Assembly: GCA_016794345.1 (NCBI GenBank)
Contig: JAEUKE010000181.1
Coordinates: 1 to 64,000 of the forward strand
Source of the DNA: Myxococcales bacterium
GTDB taxonomy: Bacteria > Myxococcota_A > Polyangia > Polyangiales > Polyangiaceae
Direction: 5' to 3'
Length of the DNA stretch: 64,000 nucleotides
Part shown: piece after piece, positions 10,170 to 20,777 of the stretch
Layout of the letters: each line of letters opens with the position of its first letter
Numbering within the stretch: the first letter of the stretch is position 1
Position numbers and translations under genes: made by a program
Notes under the pieces: model-generated
What the model saw: the letters and a program-made list of their open reading frames with translations, nothing else
Database searches by the model: none
Told to the model about the DNA's origin: nothing

Positions 10170-10933
10170 CCCGTCCGCGCGTCTTGCTGGTCGAGGACGA
10201 GGCGCTGTTCCGAATGAGCGTGGCCGAGCGACTCCGACGCAGCAACCCGGGCTTCGAGGTGCTCGAGGCCGAGCACGGCGCCGAGGCGCTGGCGATCTCG
10301 AAGGACCACCCCCCCGATTGCATCGTGACCGACGTGGCGATGCCGGTGATGGATGGTGTCGAGCTCCTCGTGGCCCTCCACAATCGCCGAGCCCACTCGG
10401 GCGTGGTGGTGATGACAGCCTTTGCGGTCACGCAACCCTTCCCTGGCGCGCCCCTCGAGATCCTAGACAAGCCGCTGGAGCTCGGGCGACTCCACGGCGT
10501 GATCATGCGGGCGATCGATTCGCGAGGGCTGCTGACCGTCTCGGCCATCCTCCATGTCCTCGCGGCGCTCGGCCGCTCGGACACGCTGCGCGTCCAGACG
10601 GTGGACGGCGCGGCCGAGGGCCGCATGCAGCTTCGACACGGAGCGGTAGCGCGTGCCTTCTGGATCGATCGCGAGGCGAGCAGCGCTGCGCACGGGGTCG
10701 CCGCCGCGCTCACGATGCTCTCCCCTTCCCGCCCTCTCGTGGCGGGCCTGGAGAGGAGCGAAGTGTGGCCTCACGGCACGGAGGTCGCAGCGGAGCCACT
10801 CTCCGTCAAGCAGCTCTTGCTCATGGCCTCTGCGCGCCTTCGCGCGAGGGTCGGTGGCCCCCCCGAGGAGAGCGCCGAGCACGGCAGCGTCGGATCGATT
10901 CCCTCGGCCTCCGTGTCCGATCGTCGCAATTGA
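10166..10933 (+). CDS. Response regulator with C-terminal DUF4388-like domain
   Basis: 255 residues. The receiver (4-122) has Asp56 (VTDVAMPVMDG), the acidic residues VEDE at 9-12 and LDKPLE as the Lys motif. Residues 128-190 resemble DUF4388 (GLLTVSAILHVLAAL, then GRMQLRHGAVARAFW), an adaptor domain found in myxobacterial and cyanobacterial signalling proteins. There is no DNA-binding or enzymatic output domain. It is the third gene of a coupled set with the sigma54 regulator and the roadblock-type protein, so the three probably act in one pathway. Confidence 0.85.
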   Translation: MTRPRVLLVEDEALFRMSVAERLRRSNPGFEVLEAEHGAEALAISKDHPPDCIVTDVAMPVMDGVELLVALHNRRAHSGVVVMTAFAVTQPFPGAPLEILDKPLELGRLHGVIMRAIDSRGLLTVSAILHVLAALGRSDTLRVQTVDGAAEGRMQLRHGAVARAFWIDREASSAAHGVAAALTMLSPSRPLVAGLERSEVWPHGTEVAAEPLSVKQLLLMASARLRARVGGPPEESAEHGSVGSIPSASVSDRRN

Positions 10934-10964
10934 CGCGGGCGCGCGGTGTTCCGATACCGATCGA

Positions 10965-11780
10965 ATGCGCCTCGGTCTCTGTGTCGCTTCTCTGGCCCTG
11001 ATTGCCGTCGGCTGTGGCGCGCGGTCCGAGCTCGAGGTCGGGCGTGCGCTGGAGTCGGCTGAGGGCGGCGCGGGAGGCGCAGGGGGCGAGGGCGCCACCA
11101 CACAAGGCACGGGAGCAGGCACGACCCAGAGCTCGGTCGCGAGCACGACCCAAGGCGTGGGCGGGAGCGCGGGCGGCTCGTCGGTCGGCTGCGCGGACGG
11201 CGAGCGCGAAGGATTCGTCGACGTCGAGCGGTTCCCTGGCGTCGCGGGTTGTGCGGGCGGGTTCCAGATCCCCGGCGTCGCGGGCTCGCCGCCGCCTCAG
11301 TGCGGCCGCGTGGCAGGCGACGACTCGGTGAACCCGGCCGGCGTCGGGTGCGGCGCAGAGGATCTCTGTGCCGAGGGCTTCACGCTTTGTCCGACCGATG
11401 GCGCCTTCGCGCGCTGCGCAGCTGCGAGCTGCGCCGACGCCACGACCGAGCCCGACGTCTTCTTCATCAGCGGGCAGACCGGGACCGGGTGCGGTCTCTG
11501 CGCGAACGGGACCGGCACCGATCAGTCCTGCGAGTTCTGTGCTTGCGCGTCGGGATGCGCGCCGTCCCCGACCATCAACAACGATCTCTTCGGCTGCGGC
11601 ACCGCGGGGCTGCCCACGACCGGGTGCGGCGCGCTCGATCGGTTCTCCGACGACCAGTGTGGCGCGCTGCCAGCGCCCTGGGCGTGCCTCGGCGACAGCT
11701 GCGGAGAAGCCCTTTCCGTCACGAAGCCCGGCCCCGGCGCGGGCGGCGTGCTCTGCTGCCGGAACGATTGCCTGGATTGA
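10965..11780 (+). CDS. Cys-rich lipoprotein, function unknown
   Basis: 271 residues with a lipoprotein signal (LIAVGC) and then a Gly/Thr/Ser linker (about 30-75) typical of myxobacterial surface lipoproteins. The mature domain has about twenty Cys, mostly in short pairs (LCANGTG, CEFCACASGC, VLCCRNDC), which suggests a disulfide-stabilised fold outside the cytoplasm. I recognise no enzyme motif. It ends 14 bp before the convergent stop of the next lipoprotein gene. Confidence 0.8.
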   Translation: MRLGLCVASLALIAVGCGARSELEVGRALESAEGGAGGAGGEGATTQGTGAGTTQSSVASTTQGVGGSAGGSSVGCADGEREGFVDVERFPGVAGCAGGFQIPGVAGSPPPQCGRVAGDDSVNPAGVGCGAEDLCAEGFTLCPTDGAFARCAAASCADATTEPDVFFISGQTGTGCGLCANGTGTDQSCEFCACASGCAPSPTINNDLFGCGTAGLPTTGCGALDRFSDDQCGALPAPWACLGDSCGEALSVTKPGPGAGGVLCCRNDCLD

Positions 11781-11794
11781 CGATCCGCGAGCGC

Positions 11795-12532
11795 TCAGCG
11801 CTTGCCGGCGGGCTGCGACGAAACGCAGCCGAGCTGACCGCGCGCGCTGCCGTCCGGCCACTTCTTGCCGCTCGTCTCGACGGCGACGACCGTGCCCGAG
11901 CACTTCTCCAGGCAGCCGCAGATCTTGTCGCTCGGCTTTCCCTTCTCGGGGCTACACGTGAACCGCTTCGGTGGCTTGCACTGGCGGAAGTTGTCGCAGA
12001 GCGCGTTCGCGCCTGCGTCGCAGCCCTTTCCCTTCAGGGTCTGCAGCCAGGCGATGAGCGGGGCGGCCTTGGGCTTGAGCCCCTCACAAGCCTCGTAGGC
12101 GCCGTGCTCGCAGAGCATGAGGCTCTCGATGATGGGATTGTCGGCGTCGGTGATCGCGGTCGAGTAGAAAATCTGGCAGCCGAGCAGGCGCTCCTTCGCT
12201 TCACACGCGCGCTGGTAGACCTCCATGGTCTGGTCGCGCCCGGCGCCTGTCTTTGCGATCTTCTGGAGCGCGACGATGCACTTGGGCCCGCCGGACGCCT
12301 CGGTCAGGCAGGGGACGATCTCCGCGGGCGCCTCCGGCTCGGACGAGGTCGCCGTCGGGGTGGCCGTGGCCTCCGCCGCCGGGATGAAAAAGGGCTGCTC
12401 GAAAGAAGCCGGCGGGGGCGCGGTCGCGACGGGGGGCAGCGGCAACGGCGGGGGCGGGCTCGTGAACCGATCGCGCGAGCCTGAGCACCCGAGAAGCAGG
12501 GCAAGCGAGAGGGTGAGCCGGGGGGAGCGCAT
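11795..12532 (-). CDS. Cys-containing lipoprotein, function unknown
   Basis: 245 residues. The N-terminus is a lipoprotein signal (LALLLGC), followed by a Pro-rich linker. The mature part has evenly spaced Cys residues (about 14) and helical stretches such as MEVYQRACEAKERLLGCQIF, reminiscent of Sel1/TPR-like Cys-containing proteins. The upstream extension of this frame is antisense to the MoxR gene and was not used; ATG 12532 gives a clean signal peptide. It is divergent from moxR with only 30 bp between starts. Confidence 0.75.
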   Translation of the reverse strand: MRSPRLTLSLALLLGCSGSRDRFTSPPPPLPLPPVATAPPPASFEQPFFIPAAEATATPTATSSEPEAPAEIVPCLTEASGGPKCIVALQKIAKTGAGRDQTMEVYQRACEAKERLLGCQIFYSTAITDADNPIIESLMLCEHGAYEACEGLKPKAAPLIAWLQTLKGKGCDAGANALCDNFRQCKPPKRFTCSPEKGKPSDKICGCLEKCSGTVVAVETSGKKWPDGSARGQLGCVSSQPAGKR

Positions 12533-12562
12533 CAGGCGAGAGATGCTATGTTGCCCGGGATC

Positions 12563-13402
12563 ATGCAAGAGTTCCGCCGCTTCAGGGGGACGAATACCTA
12601 TCTGACCAACGAGGCCCTGGAGGCGGCGGTCAACTGCGCGCTGGCCCTGGGGCGGCCGCTGCTCGTCCGCGGGGAGCCGGGGACCGGCAAGACGCTCCTG
12701 GCCGAGGCCGTCGCCGAGGCGCTCGAGACGCCCCTGCTCACCTGGCACGTGAAGAGCACGACAAAGGCGCAAGACGGGCTCTACGTCTACGACACCGTGC
12801 AGCGCCTCTACGACTCGCGCTTCGGCGACGGGGACGTGCGCGACATCAAGCGGTACATCAAGCTCGGCCCGCTCGGCCAGGCGTTCGCGTCCGGCGAGCG
12901 GCGCGTGCTCCTCATCGACGAGGTGGACAAGGCCGACCTGGAGTTCCCGAACGACCTCCTTCACGAGCTCGACCGGATGCGGTTCCGCATCGTCGAGACG
13001 GGGGAGGAGGTCGCGGCCAAGGAGCGGCCGATGGTGATCATCACGAGCAACAACGAGAAGGAGCTGCCCGACGCTTTCCTCCGCCGCTGCGTGTTCCACT
13101 TCATCGACTTCCCGGACGCCGAGTTCATGCGGCGCATCGTCGAGGTCCATCACCCGGGCCTCGACAAGCTCCTCGTGGATCAGACGCTCAAGGCGTTTTA
13201 CGACATCCGCGACGGGATGCGGCTGCGCAAGCGCCCCTCGACGAGCGAGCTCATCGACTGGATCGCCGTCCTGAAGCGCGCGGGCGTGGCCGAGATCAAG
13301 CTCGACAAGAACATCCCGTTCCTCGGGACGCTCCTCAAGAAGGAGCAGGACCTGGCGGCGTTCGCCGACCAGCTCGCGGGCGGCAAGCGCTACCGAAGCT
13401 GA
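12563..13402 (+). CDS. MoxR-family AAA+ ATPase (CoxD/YeaC-like)
   Basis: A 279-residue single AAA+ module. Walker A is GEPGTGKTLL and Walker B is VLLIDEVDKAD; sensor 1 is IITSNNEKELPDAFLRRC with the arginine finger. MoxR ATPases act as chaperones that load cofactors or remodel complexes together with a VWA protein, which is exactly the next gene (1 bp gap). An ATG at 12548 is also in frame. This is the first gene of a four-gene operon running to 18987. Confidence 0.93.
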   Translation: MQEFRRFRGTNTYLTNEALEAAVNCALALGRPLLVRGEPGTGKTLLAEAVAEALETPLLTWHVKSTTKAQDGLYVYDTVQRLYDSRFGDGDVRDIKRYIKLGPLGQAFASGERRVLLIDEVDKADLEFPNDLLHELDRMRFRIVETGEEVAAKERPMVIITSNNEKELPDAFLRRCVFHFIDFPDAEFMRRIVEVHHPGLDKLLVDQTLKAFYDIRDGMRLRKRPSTSELIDWIAVLKRAGVAEIKLDKNIPFLGTLLKKEQDLAAFADQLAGGKRYRS

Positions 13403-13403
13403 C

Positions 13404-14575
<1,172 letters not shown>

Positions 14576-14579
<4 letters not shown>

Positions 14580-17461
14580 CGATGGACGTCATCGTCGCGC
14601 TCGCGGCTCGCCTCCGCGCCGCGAAGTCGGCCGCGCTCGGGCTCGCGCCGCTGACCTTCGTCCTCGCGCTCCTCGGCCTGGCGATCTTCGCGAGCGCGCA
14701 CCTCGCGCGGCTCGGCACCACGGGCGCGCGCGCCGGCGCGGCGGGCATCGTCGCGACGGTGATCGTCGCCGCCGTCGCGTTCGCCGTGGTCGCGCGATCC
14801 CGCTGGCGCGACGCGCGGGCCGCGCTCCGTCGCGAAGTGCAGAAAGAAGACGCCACGCTCGGCGCGGCGATCGATCGTGCCGCCGGCCTCGCGATCCGCG
14901 TGGAGCGCGACGCCACGGAGAGCGCGGAGACCCGCGAGCTCGCCGAGCTCCACCTCCTGCGTCAGCTCTCGCAGGTGGACGTGGAGCGGCTCTCGGAGGG
15001 CGCGGCGAACGCGGCGCGTGTCGTCGGGGCCGGCGCGCTCGCCGTCTCGGTCGTCGCGCTGTCCGTCGTCGCGATCGACCCCTTCCGCGTCGTCGAAGGG
15101 CTCGACGTGCTCGTGGCGCACGACGGCGTCGCCCCGCTCGGGCTCCTGTACCTCGACGACGTCGACATCGTCGCGAGCCCGCCCGCGTACATCGGCAAAC
15201 ACGAGGAGTCGCTCGAGCATTTCGATCGGGTGGAGCTGCCGCGGGGGACCGTCCTCACGATCCGCGGCCGGCCCCAGCGACCGGGGCGCGAGCTCGTCCT
15301 GACCGACGGCACACACGAGGAGCCGTTCATCGAGGACGGCAAGGGGATGCTCCTCGCTCGGTGGACGGTGGGCGACTCGGTCGAGCTCAAGATGGCGGCG
15401 CGGTTTGGCATGGTCCGCATCCCGCAGCGCGACACGCTCCTCGTCGACAGCATCCCCGACCTCGCGCCGCGCGTCGTCCTCGAGGGAGCGCCGAAGACGG
15501 TGCGCCTGGTGGATACCCCCAGCGTCTCGCTCAAATACGAGGCGACCGACGACCACGGCCTGCGCGAGATCGCGCTCGTCCTCCGTTCCGGCCCCAAAGA
15601 GGAGCGCCGCACGCTGAGCAAGCCCACCGATGCGAAGCGCGAGCGCGGGGCACACGAGCTCTCGACCCGCGAGCCCTTCTTCCGCAAGAGCTACGTCCCG
15701 GTCGAGGTCTCCGTCGAGGCCAAGGACAACGACGCGGTGCTCGGGCCGAAGTGGGGCAAGAGCGCCGCCTTCATCGTCATGCCGCCGCTGGTCGGGGAGC
15801 CCGAGGCGCTCCGCTTCCTGGCGCTCGTGAAGGCACGCGACGCGCTCGTCGATCTCGCTGCGGCTCGCGTAACGACCGAGGTGCCCTCCGCGAAGCAAGC
15901 AAAGGACCTGGTCGACCGAGAGAAGGAGGCGCAGCAGAAGGCCGTCGACGTCGTGGAGGACGTGCTCGCTGCCACGTACGGCGGGCTCGGCGTCCGCGGG
16001 CGAGTGCGCACGGTCATCGCCGGCCAGCTCCGGCGGCTCGGCCAGTCGCTCGCGGCGTTCGAGAAGGAGCCATCCAGCTCGAGACACGGTGAGCTGCGGA
16101 CCACGACGGAGGACGTCGTCCTCGCGGTGGACGCGGCCATTCGCTCGCTCGGCACGGAGGACGCCAAGCGAGTCTCGAAGCGGCTCGCCGAGGTGGCGGA
16201 CGAGGCGGCGCTCGCCGCGCGCGCGGCGAGCGACCCGGCGGAGCTCGAGCGCGGCCGGGCGAGGCTCGCCGCTGCGCTCGACGTGCTCGACGGCGGCGGC
16301 AAGCAGCTCGCGGTCCTCGCCGAGCTCGGCGCCGATCTGGGCGACATCGTCCGGGGTGGCAAAGGTCGCATCGCGCGCGAGCGCGATCTCGCCGCGTACA
16401 GGAACGCCGAGCTCGCTGCGATCGACCTGGCCGAGCGACTCAGGCAGCCGGTCTCTTCGATCGGCGGGGGCGGCAAGCCCGGCGTCGAGTCGGGCGGCGG
16501 CGACGGCCAGGGGGTCGACGAGGGCGAAGCGTCCGAGGCCGCCGAAGCGGCGGAGAAAGGCGCGAAGGAGCTCGAGGAGCTCATCCAGCGCCATCAGCAG
16601 GAGATCGAGCGCGTCGAGCAGGCGCTCAAAGACGCGACCTTGCCCGAAGAGAAAGAAGCGCTGAAGAAGCTCGCGAAGGAGCAGGCGGAGGCGCTCCGCG
16701 AGGCGGTGAAGGATCTGCCCGACGCCGGCTTGCCCGGGTCGGCCGCGGAGAAGGCCGCCGAAGGGAAGAAGCGGGCGAGCTCGATGGCCGGCTCGCTGGA
16801 GCAAGGCGAGGTGAAAGACGCGCTCAAGGCCGGCAAGGAGGCGCTCGAGGCGCTCCGCGAGGCGCAGCGTCGAGGCGACAAGGAGGCGGACGCGTTCTTC
16901 GACAACGAGGAGGTCGGCAAAGACGCGAAGCGCTCGGGAAACCGCGTGGAGGAGGCCCTCGAGAACCTGGAGAATGCGCTCGAGAAGATGGAGAGCGCCG
17001 CCAAGGACCGCGCGAAGGGTGAGCTCGGCGAGGCGGGCGCCAACGAGAAGCGGCTCGCCGAGAAGGTCGACGACCTGCGCCGCCGCGGGGAGAGCGGCGA
17101 CGCCTCGATGCCCGAGGACATGCTCGACAAGCTCGAGGAGGCGGGCCAAGCCATGCGGGAGGCGCAGAAGGCGCTCGAAGAGGGCGACTCCCAAAAAGGA
17201 CAGAAGCGTCAGCGTGACGCGCAGCGCCTGCTCGAGATGTCACGCGGAGACGAGGACCAGGATCAGAGGCAGAGCGAGAGCTCCGACGACGGGACCGACG
17301 GCGACGGCAAGAAGATGGATCAGAAGGCCGAGGTGCCCGACAAAGACAGACACAAGGGACCCGAGGCGTTCCGGAAGCGCGTGCTCGACGGGCTGGGCAA
17401 GCCGGGGGACGCGCGCCTGAAGGACGCCGTGAAGCGCTACGCGGAGGGGTTGCTCAAGTGA
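14576..17461 (+). CDS. Large membrane-anchored coiled-coil protein (DUF4175-like)
   Basis: 961 residues. There are two hydrophobic helices near the N-terminus (about 22-46 and 51-75) and a third at about 145-165, then a beta-rich region to about 430 (Ig-like stretches such as SVSLKYEATDDHGLREIALV). From about 500 to 950 the protein is highly charged and helical, Glu/Lys/Ala-rich with heptad character, interrupted by a Gly-rich hinge near 635-650. The layout resembles DUF4175 proteins that sit next to MoxR/VWA genes. It is probably the envelope client of the operon. The N-terminus overlaps the VWA stop, and its stop overlaps the protease start (GTGA). Confidence 0.85.
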
Positions 17462-18987
17462 GCCGGAAGAAGCTGGCAGGCATCGTGGTGGCGGCCCTGG
17501 GGCTCGTCGCCCTGGCAGGGCAGGCCGCGCTCTCGAAGGAGCTCGGCGGGGACGCGATCCGCGCCGCGAAGGCGCGCACCCTGACGCTCGAGCTCTCCTC
17601 GCCGGACGCGCTGAAGGAGCTCGGCGGGGCGAGCGAGGCCGACCAGCTCCTCGCCGTCGAGAGAGCGCGCGCGCTGCTCTACGAAGGCCGGTGCGCCGAG
17701 TCGGCGGCGATCCTCGCGCGGCCGGACCTGGCAGAGTCGGAGGAGGCGAGCGCCATCGGCGGCGCGGCGCGCGGCTGCGAGCGCGGCGTCGCGGGAGCCG
17801 TCGTGGTGGAGAACGAGGAGGCAGGCTCGTGGATCCGCATGCAGGACGACGCGGACGTCGCGCTCGCGCCGCTCCTGACCGAGGTCATCAAGCAGACCCG
17901 CGTGGTCTTCGAGCGTGACCTCGGCGTCACCATGCCGCGCCCCGTCCGCGTCGAGCTCGTCCGCGATCAGTTCGCGCTCTCGGCGATGACCGGCTTGCCG
18001 CTCTCGGCCGCGCGAACGACCGGGACGGTGGGCGTGGCGAAGTGGGGCCGCGTCATCGTGGTGTCGCCGCGCGCCACGGCGGACGGCTACCCCATCCTCG
18101 ACACGCTCGCGCACGAGCTGACGCACCTCGCCCTGACCCGCGGGTCGGGTGACCGCGCGCCCCTCTGGCTGCAGGAAGGCGTCGCTCGGGAGGAAGAGTC
18201 ACGCTGGCGTGAGCCGCACTTCTTCGACGACCTGCCCTCGGCGAACGACATCGCCGCGTTTGGCATCCGCCACAAGATCGGCCCGGACATCGACAAGATC
18301 GGCCCCTCCATCGCGCTCCTGCCGAGCGCCGAGGAGGCCCACGTCACGTACGCGAAGGTCCAGAGCTTCATGCGCTTCTACGCGAAGGAGGCGGGTGACG
18401 GCGCGATGCCGAAGCTCCTCGCCGAGCTCAAGGCAGAAGGCGGCAGGAGCGAGCTCGACTCGGTGATCGAGAAGACCTCGGGGATGACGTTCTCCGCCTG
18501 GTCGGACAAGTGGAAGGCGCACATCGAGCGGACGGGAAAGGAGCTGCCGGAGGAGGCCAAGCCCGGCGCGCCCCCGCCGAAGGAGCTGAAAGACGTCCGC
18601 AAGCGCTTCCGGCTGGGTGAGCTCATGCTCGCGCGCGGCCACCACGCGGCCGCCGCGAAGGAGCTCGAGAAGGGCCAAGCGCAGATGCCGCGTGAGGCGA
18701 ACCTGCGGGCGCTCCTCGCCAAGGCGCTCCTCGAGATGGGCGAGCGCGAGAAGGCGGCCAAGCTCGTGGCCGAGCCGGGAGACGTCGCCGGGAACGACGC
18801 GCGGTGGTGGTCGATGCGCGCGGCGCTCGGCGTCGGCGAGGTGGACGAGGCCCGGCGAATCGCGGTCGGCCTCGCGCCCTACGACCCGGACATCACCTGC
18901 GAAGAGAAGGCGCCGCCGGAGCTGCCCGCCGACCCGGTCGGCCGCGCGCTCTGTCAGGCCGCGCGCGAGAAGCCGCGCTCGAGGTGA
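17458..18987 (+). CDS. Secreted gluzincin metalloprotease (peptidase MA-like) with TPR-like tail
   Basis: 509 residues with a signal peptide or anchor (GIVVAALGLVALAGQAALS). The zinc motif is HELTH (219-223), followed by WLQEGVARE, where Glu240 is the expected third ligand, as in peptidase-MA gluzincins. The C-terminal 130 residues are helical and TPR-like (KELKDVRKRFRLGELMLARG onward). It should act in the periplasm. It is the last gene of the MoxR operon, so the operon pairs an ATPase/VWA module with an envelope scaffold and a protease. The substrate is unknown. Confidence 0.85.
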   Translation: MSRKKLAGIVVAALGLVALAGQAALSKELGGDAIRAAKARTLTLELSSPDALKELGGASEADQLLAVERARALLYEGRCAESAAILARPDLAESEEASAIGGAARGCERGVAGAVVVENEEAGSWIRMQDDADVALAPLLTEVIKQTRVVFERDLGVTMPRPVRVELVRDQFALSAMTGLPLSAARTTGTVGVAKWGRVIVVSPRATADGYPILDTLAHELTHLALTRGSGDRAPLWLQEGVAREEESRWREPHFFDDLPSANDIAAFGIRHKIGPDIDKIGPSIALLPSAEEAHVTYAKVQSFMRFYAKEAGDGAMPKLLAELKAEGGRSELDSVIEKTSGMTFSAWSDKWKAHIERTGKELPEEAKPGAPPPKELKDVRKRFRLGELMLARGHHAAAAKELEKGQAQMPREANLRALLAKALLEMGEREKAAKLVAEPGDVAGNDARWWSMRAALGVGEVDEARRIAVGLAPYDPDITCEEKAPPELPADPVGRALCQAAREKPRSR

Positions 18988-19006
18988 GGGCCTGCGGGGC
19001 CCCCTC
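18986..19006. terminator. Possible bidirectional hairpin between convergent genes
   Basis: A GC-rich dyad with arms GGGCC and GGCCC around TGCGG sits in the 24 bp between the convergent stops of the metalloprotease and the GAF-sigma54 gene. There is no T-run, so termination is a guess from position. Confidence 0.3.
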
Positions 19007-19011
19007 GCCGG

Positions 19012-20484
19012 TCACTTGAGCCAGCGACCGATCGAGTTGCGCCCGACGCCGAGGCGCTTGGCCGCCTCGCTTTTGTTGCCGTCACACGCCTTCAGCGTCG
19101 CCTCGATGTAGCGCCGCTCGGCTTCTTCGAGCGAGAGGCCGAGGGGGATCTTCACGCCAGGCTGCGCGCCGGTCGCCTCACCCGAAGATGGTGGGCCCGA
19201 GTCGCGGACGCGCGCGGGCTGAGGGAACAGGTCGGGGACGATCCGTCCGTCGGGCGCGAGCGCGACCGCGCTCTCGATCCAGTGCTCGAGCTCACGCACG
19301 TTGCCGGGGAACGCGTGCGCGCGCAGCGCAGAGATCGCTTCGGGGGTGAGCTCGGGCTCGGGCCGGGCGTAGCGCGAGGCGTAGCTCTCGGCGAAGTGCC
19401 GCGCGAGATCTTCGATCTCGTCCGCGCCGCGGTCGCGGAGCGGTGGGATCGCGATCTCCACGACGCGGACGCGATAGTAGAGGTCTTCGCGGAAGGTCCC
19501 CTTGCGCACGGCGCGCTCGAGATCTTTGTTCGTCGCGCAGACGATCCGCACGTCGGCCTGGAGCGTGGTGCGGCCGCCGACGCGCTCGAACGCTCGATCC
19601 TGCAAGAAGCGCAGGAGCTTGCCTTGCGCCTCGAGCGGGAGCTCGCCGAGCTCGTCGAGGAATAGCGTGCCGCCGTCGGCGAGCTCGACCTTGCCGGGCA
19701 CGCGGCGGTCGGCGCCGGTGAACGCGCCGCGCTCGTGACCGAAGAGCTCGCTCTCGACCAGCTGCGCAGGGAGCGTCGTGCAGTCCACCGTGATGAACGG
19801 CCGGCTCTGGCGCGCCGAGTTCACGTGGATGGCCCGGGCGAAGAGCCCCTTGCCCGTGCCGGTCTCGCCGCGGAGGAGCACCGTCGCGTCGGTCTGCGCG
19901 GCGAGCGTGACGCGCTCGTAGACGCGGCGCAGGGCGTCGCTGCGCCCGACGATGCGGTTGAACGGGCCGCGCAAAACGACGCCCGGTGTGCCGCCGCCGC
20001 GCAGCGTGGTCATCCTGAGCGCGCGACCGAGCTGCGTCGCCAGCGCGGCGAGGTAACGTTCGTCCTCCAGATCGAAGGGCCCCCCCTCTTTGTTGAGCAC
20101 CTGGACGACGCCGCGGACCGGGGCGCCCTCGTCCTCCCGGATCGGCGCGACGAGCACGGTCTTCGTGGTGTAACCGGTCGCTCGGTCGACCGAGGGGTCG
20201 AAGCGGTCGTCGGAGCGGGCGTCGTCGAGTCGGACGAGCTCGCCGGTCCTCGCGACGTAGCCGGCGATGCCGCGTGAGATCGGCTGCCTCAGGCTGGGCA
20301 GCTCGGGCAGGAGGGCGACGCGCGCGAACAGATCCCCGCTCTCGGCGTCGACGAGCCAGATCGTCGCGCGGTCGGCCTCGAGCGCAGCGGCGAGCCGCTC
20401 GCAGGCCGTCCGGAGCAAGGCGTCGAAATCGACCTCGCGAGCGAGGAGGGACGCCAGATCGACGAGGAGGGACAGACGCGACAT
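19012..20484 (-). CDS. GAF-domain sigma54 enhancer-binding protein
   Basis: 490 residues. An N-terminal GAF domain (about 15-155) is followed by an AAA+ sigma54 domain with Walker A GETGTGKG (206-213) and an intact GAFTGA loop (253-258), then a Fis-type HTH ending NKSEAAKRLGVGRNSIGRWLK. A GAF-regulated activator senses a small ligand or a signalling partner instead of phosphorylation. The frame extends upstream of ATG 20484, but that part is low complexity and overlaps the psd gene, so it was dropped. It is divergent from psd across 293 bp. Confidence 0.94.
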   Translation of the reverse strand: MSRLSLLVDLASLLAREVDFDALLRTACERLAAALEADRATIWLVDAESGDLFARVALLPELPSLRQPISRGIAGYVARTGELVRLDDARSDDRFDPSVDRATGYTTKTVLVAPIREDEGAPVRGVVQVLNKEGGPFDLEDERYLAALATQLGRALRMTTLRGGGTPGVVLRGPFNRIVGRSDALRRVYERVTLAAQTDATVLLRGETGTGKGLFARAIHVNSARQSRPFITVDCTTLPAQLVESELFGHERGAFTGADRRVPGKVELADGGTLFLDELGELPLEAQGKLLRFLQDRAFERVGGRTTLQADVRIVCATNKDLERAVRKGTFREDLYYRVRVVEIAIPPLRDRGADEIEDLARHFAESYASRYARPEPELTPEAISALRAHAFPGNVRELEHWIESAVALAPDGRIVPDLFPQPARVRDSGPPSSGEATGAQPGVKIPLGLSLEEAERRYIEATLKACDGNKSEAAKRLGVGRNSIGRWLK

Positions 20485-20726
20485 GGCGCAGTGGTGGCCG
20501 CGGGGTAGGATAGCGCTCGTCCTGTCGTCCGTGGGGATGGCCTGCGTCACGCGGTCGTGAGGGCAAAGCGATTTCCGGACCAGGCCCGGGACGCCGCGTT
20601 TCCGCGGCGCCCCGAAGCGGACCACAACGGCCGTGCTCCAGCCGGGTGCAGGCCGAGCCCCCTGCCAGTGCACCACGAAAGGCGGAGCCGAGGACGAGGC
20701 CCAAAAGGCGAAAGGAAGACGGACGG

Positions 20727-20756
20727 TTGACCTCGTTCGTTCGAGGGCCCTAGCAT
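20727..20756 (+). promoter_or_regulatory. Candidate sigma70-type promoter of psd
   Basis: TTGACC at 20727-20732 and TAGCAT at 20751-20756 are separated by 18 bp, matching the -35 consensus at 5/6 and the -10 at 4/6. Transcription would start near 20763, leaving only about 15 nt before the psd ATG and no visible Shine-Dalgarno. The rest of the 293-bp gap between 20485 and 20777 shows nothing else I can name. Confidence 0.4.
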
Positions 20757-20777
20757 CGGCTCCCCCCCCATTTTTCG

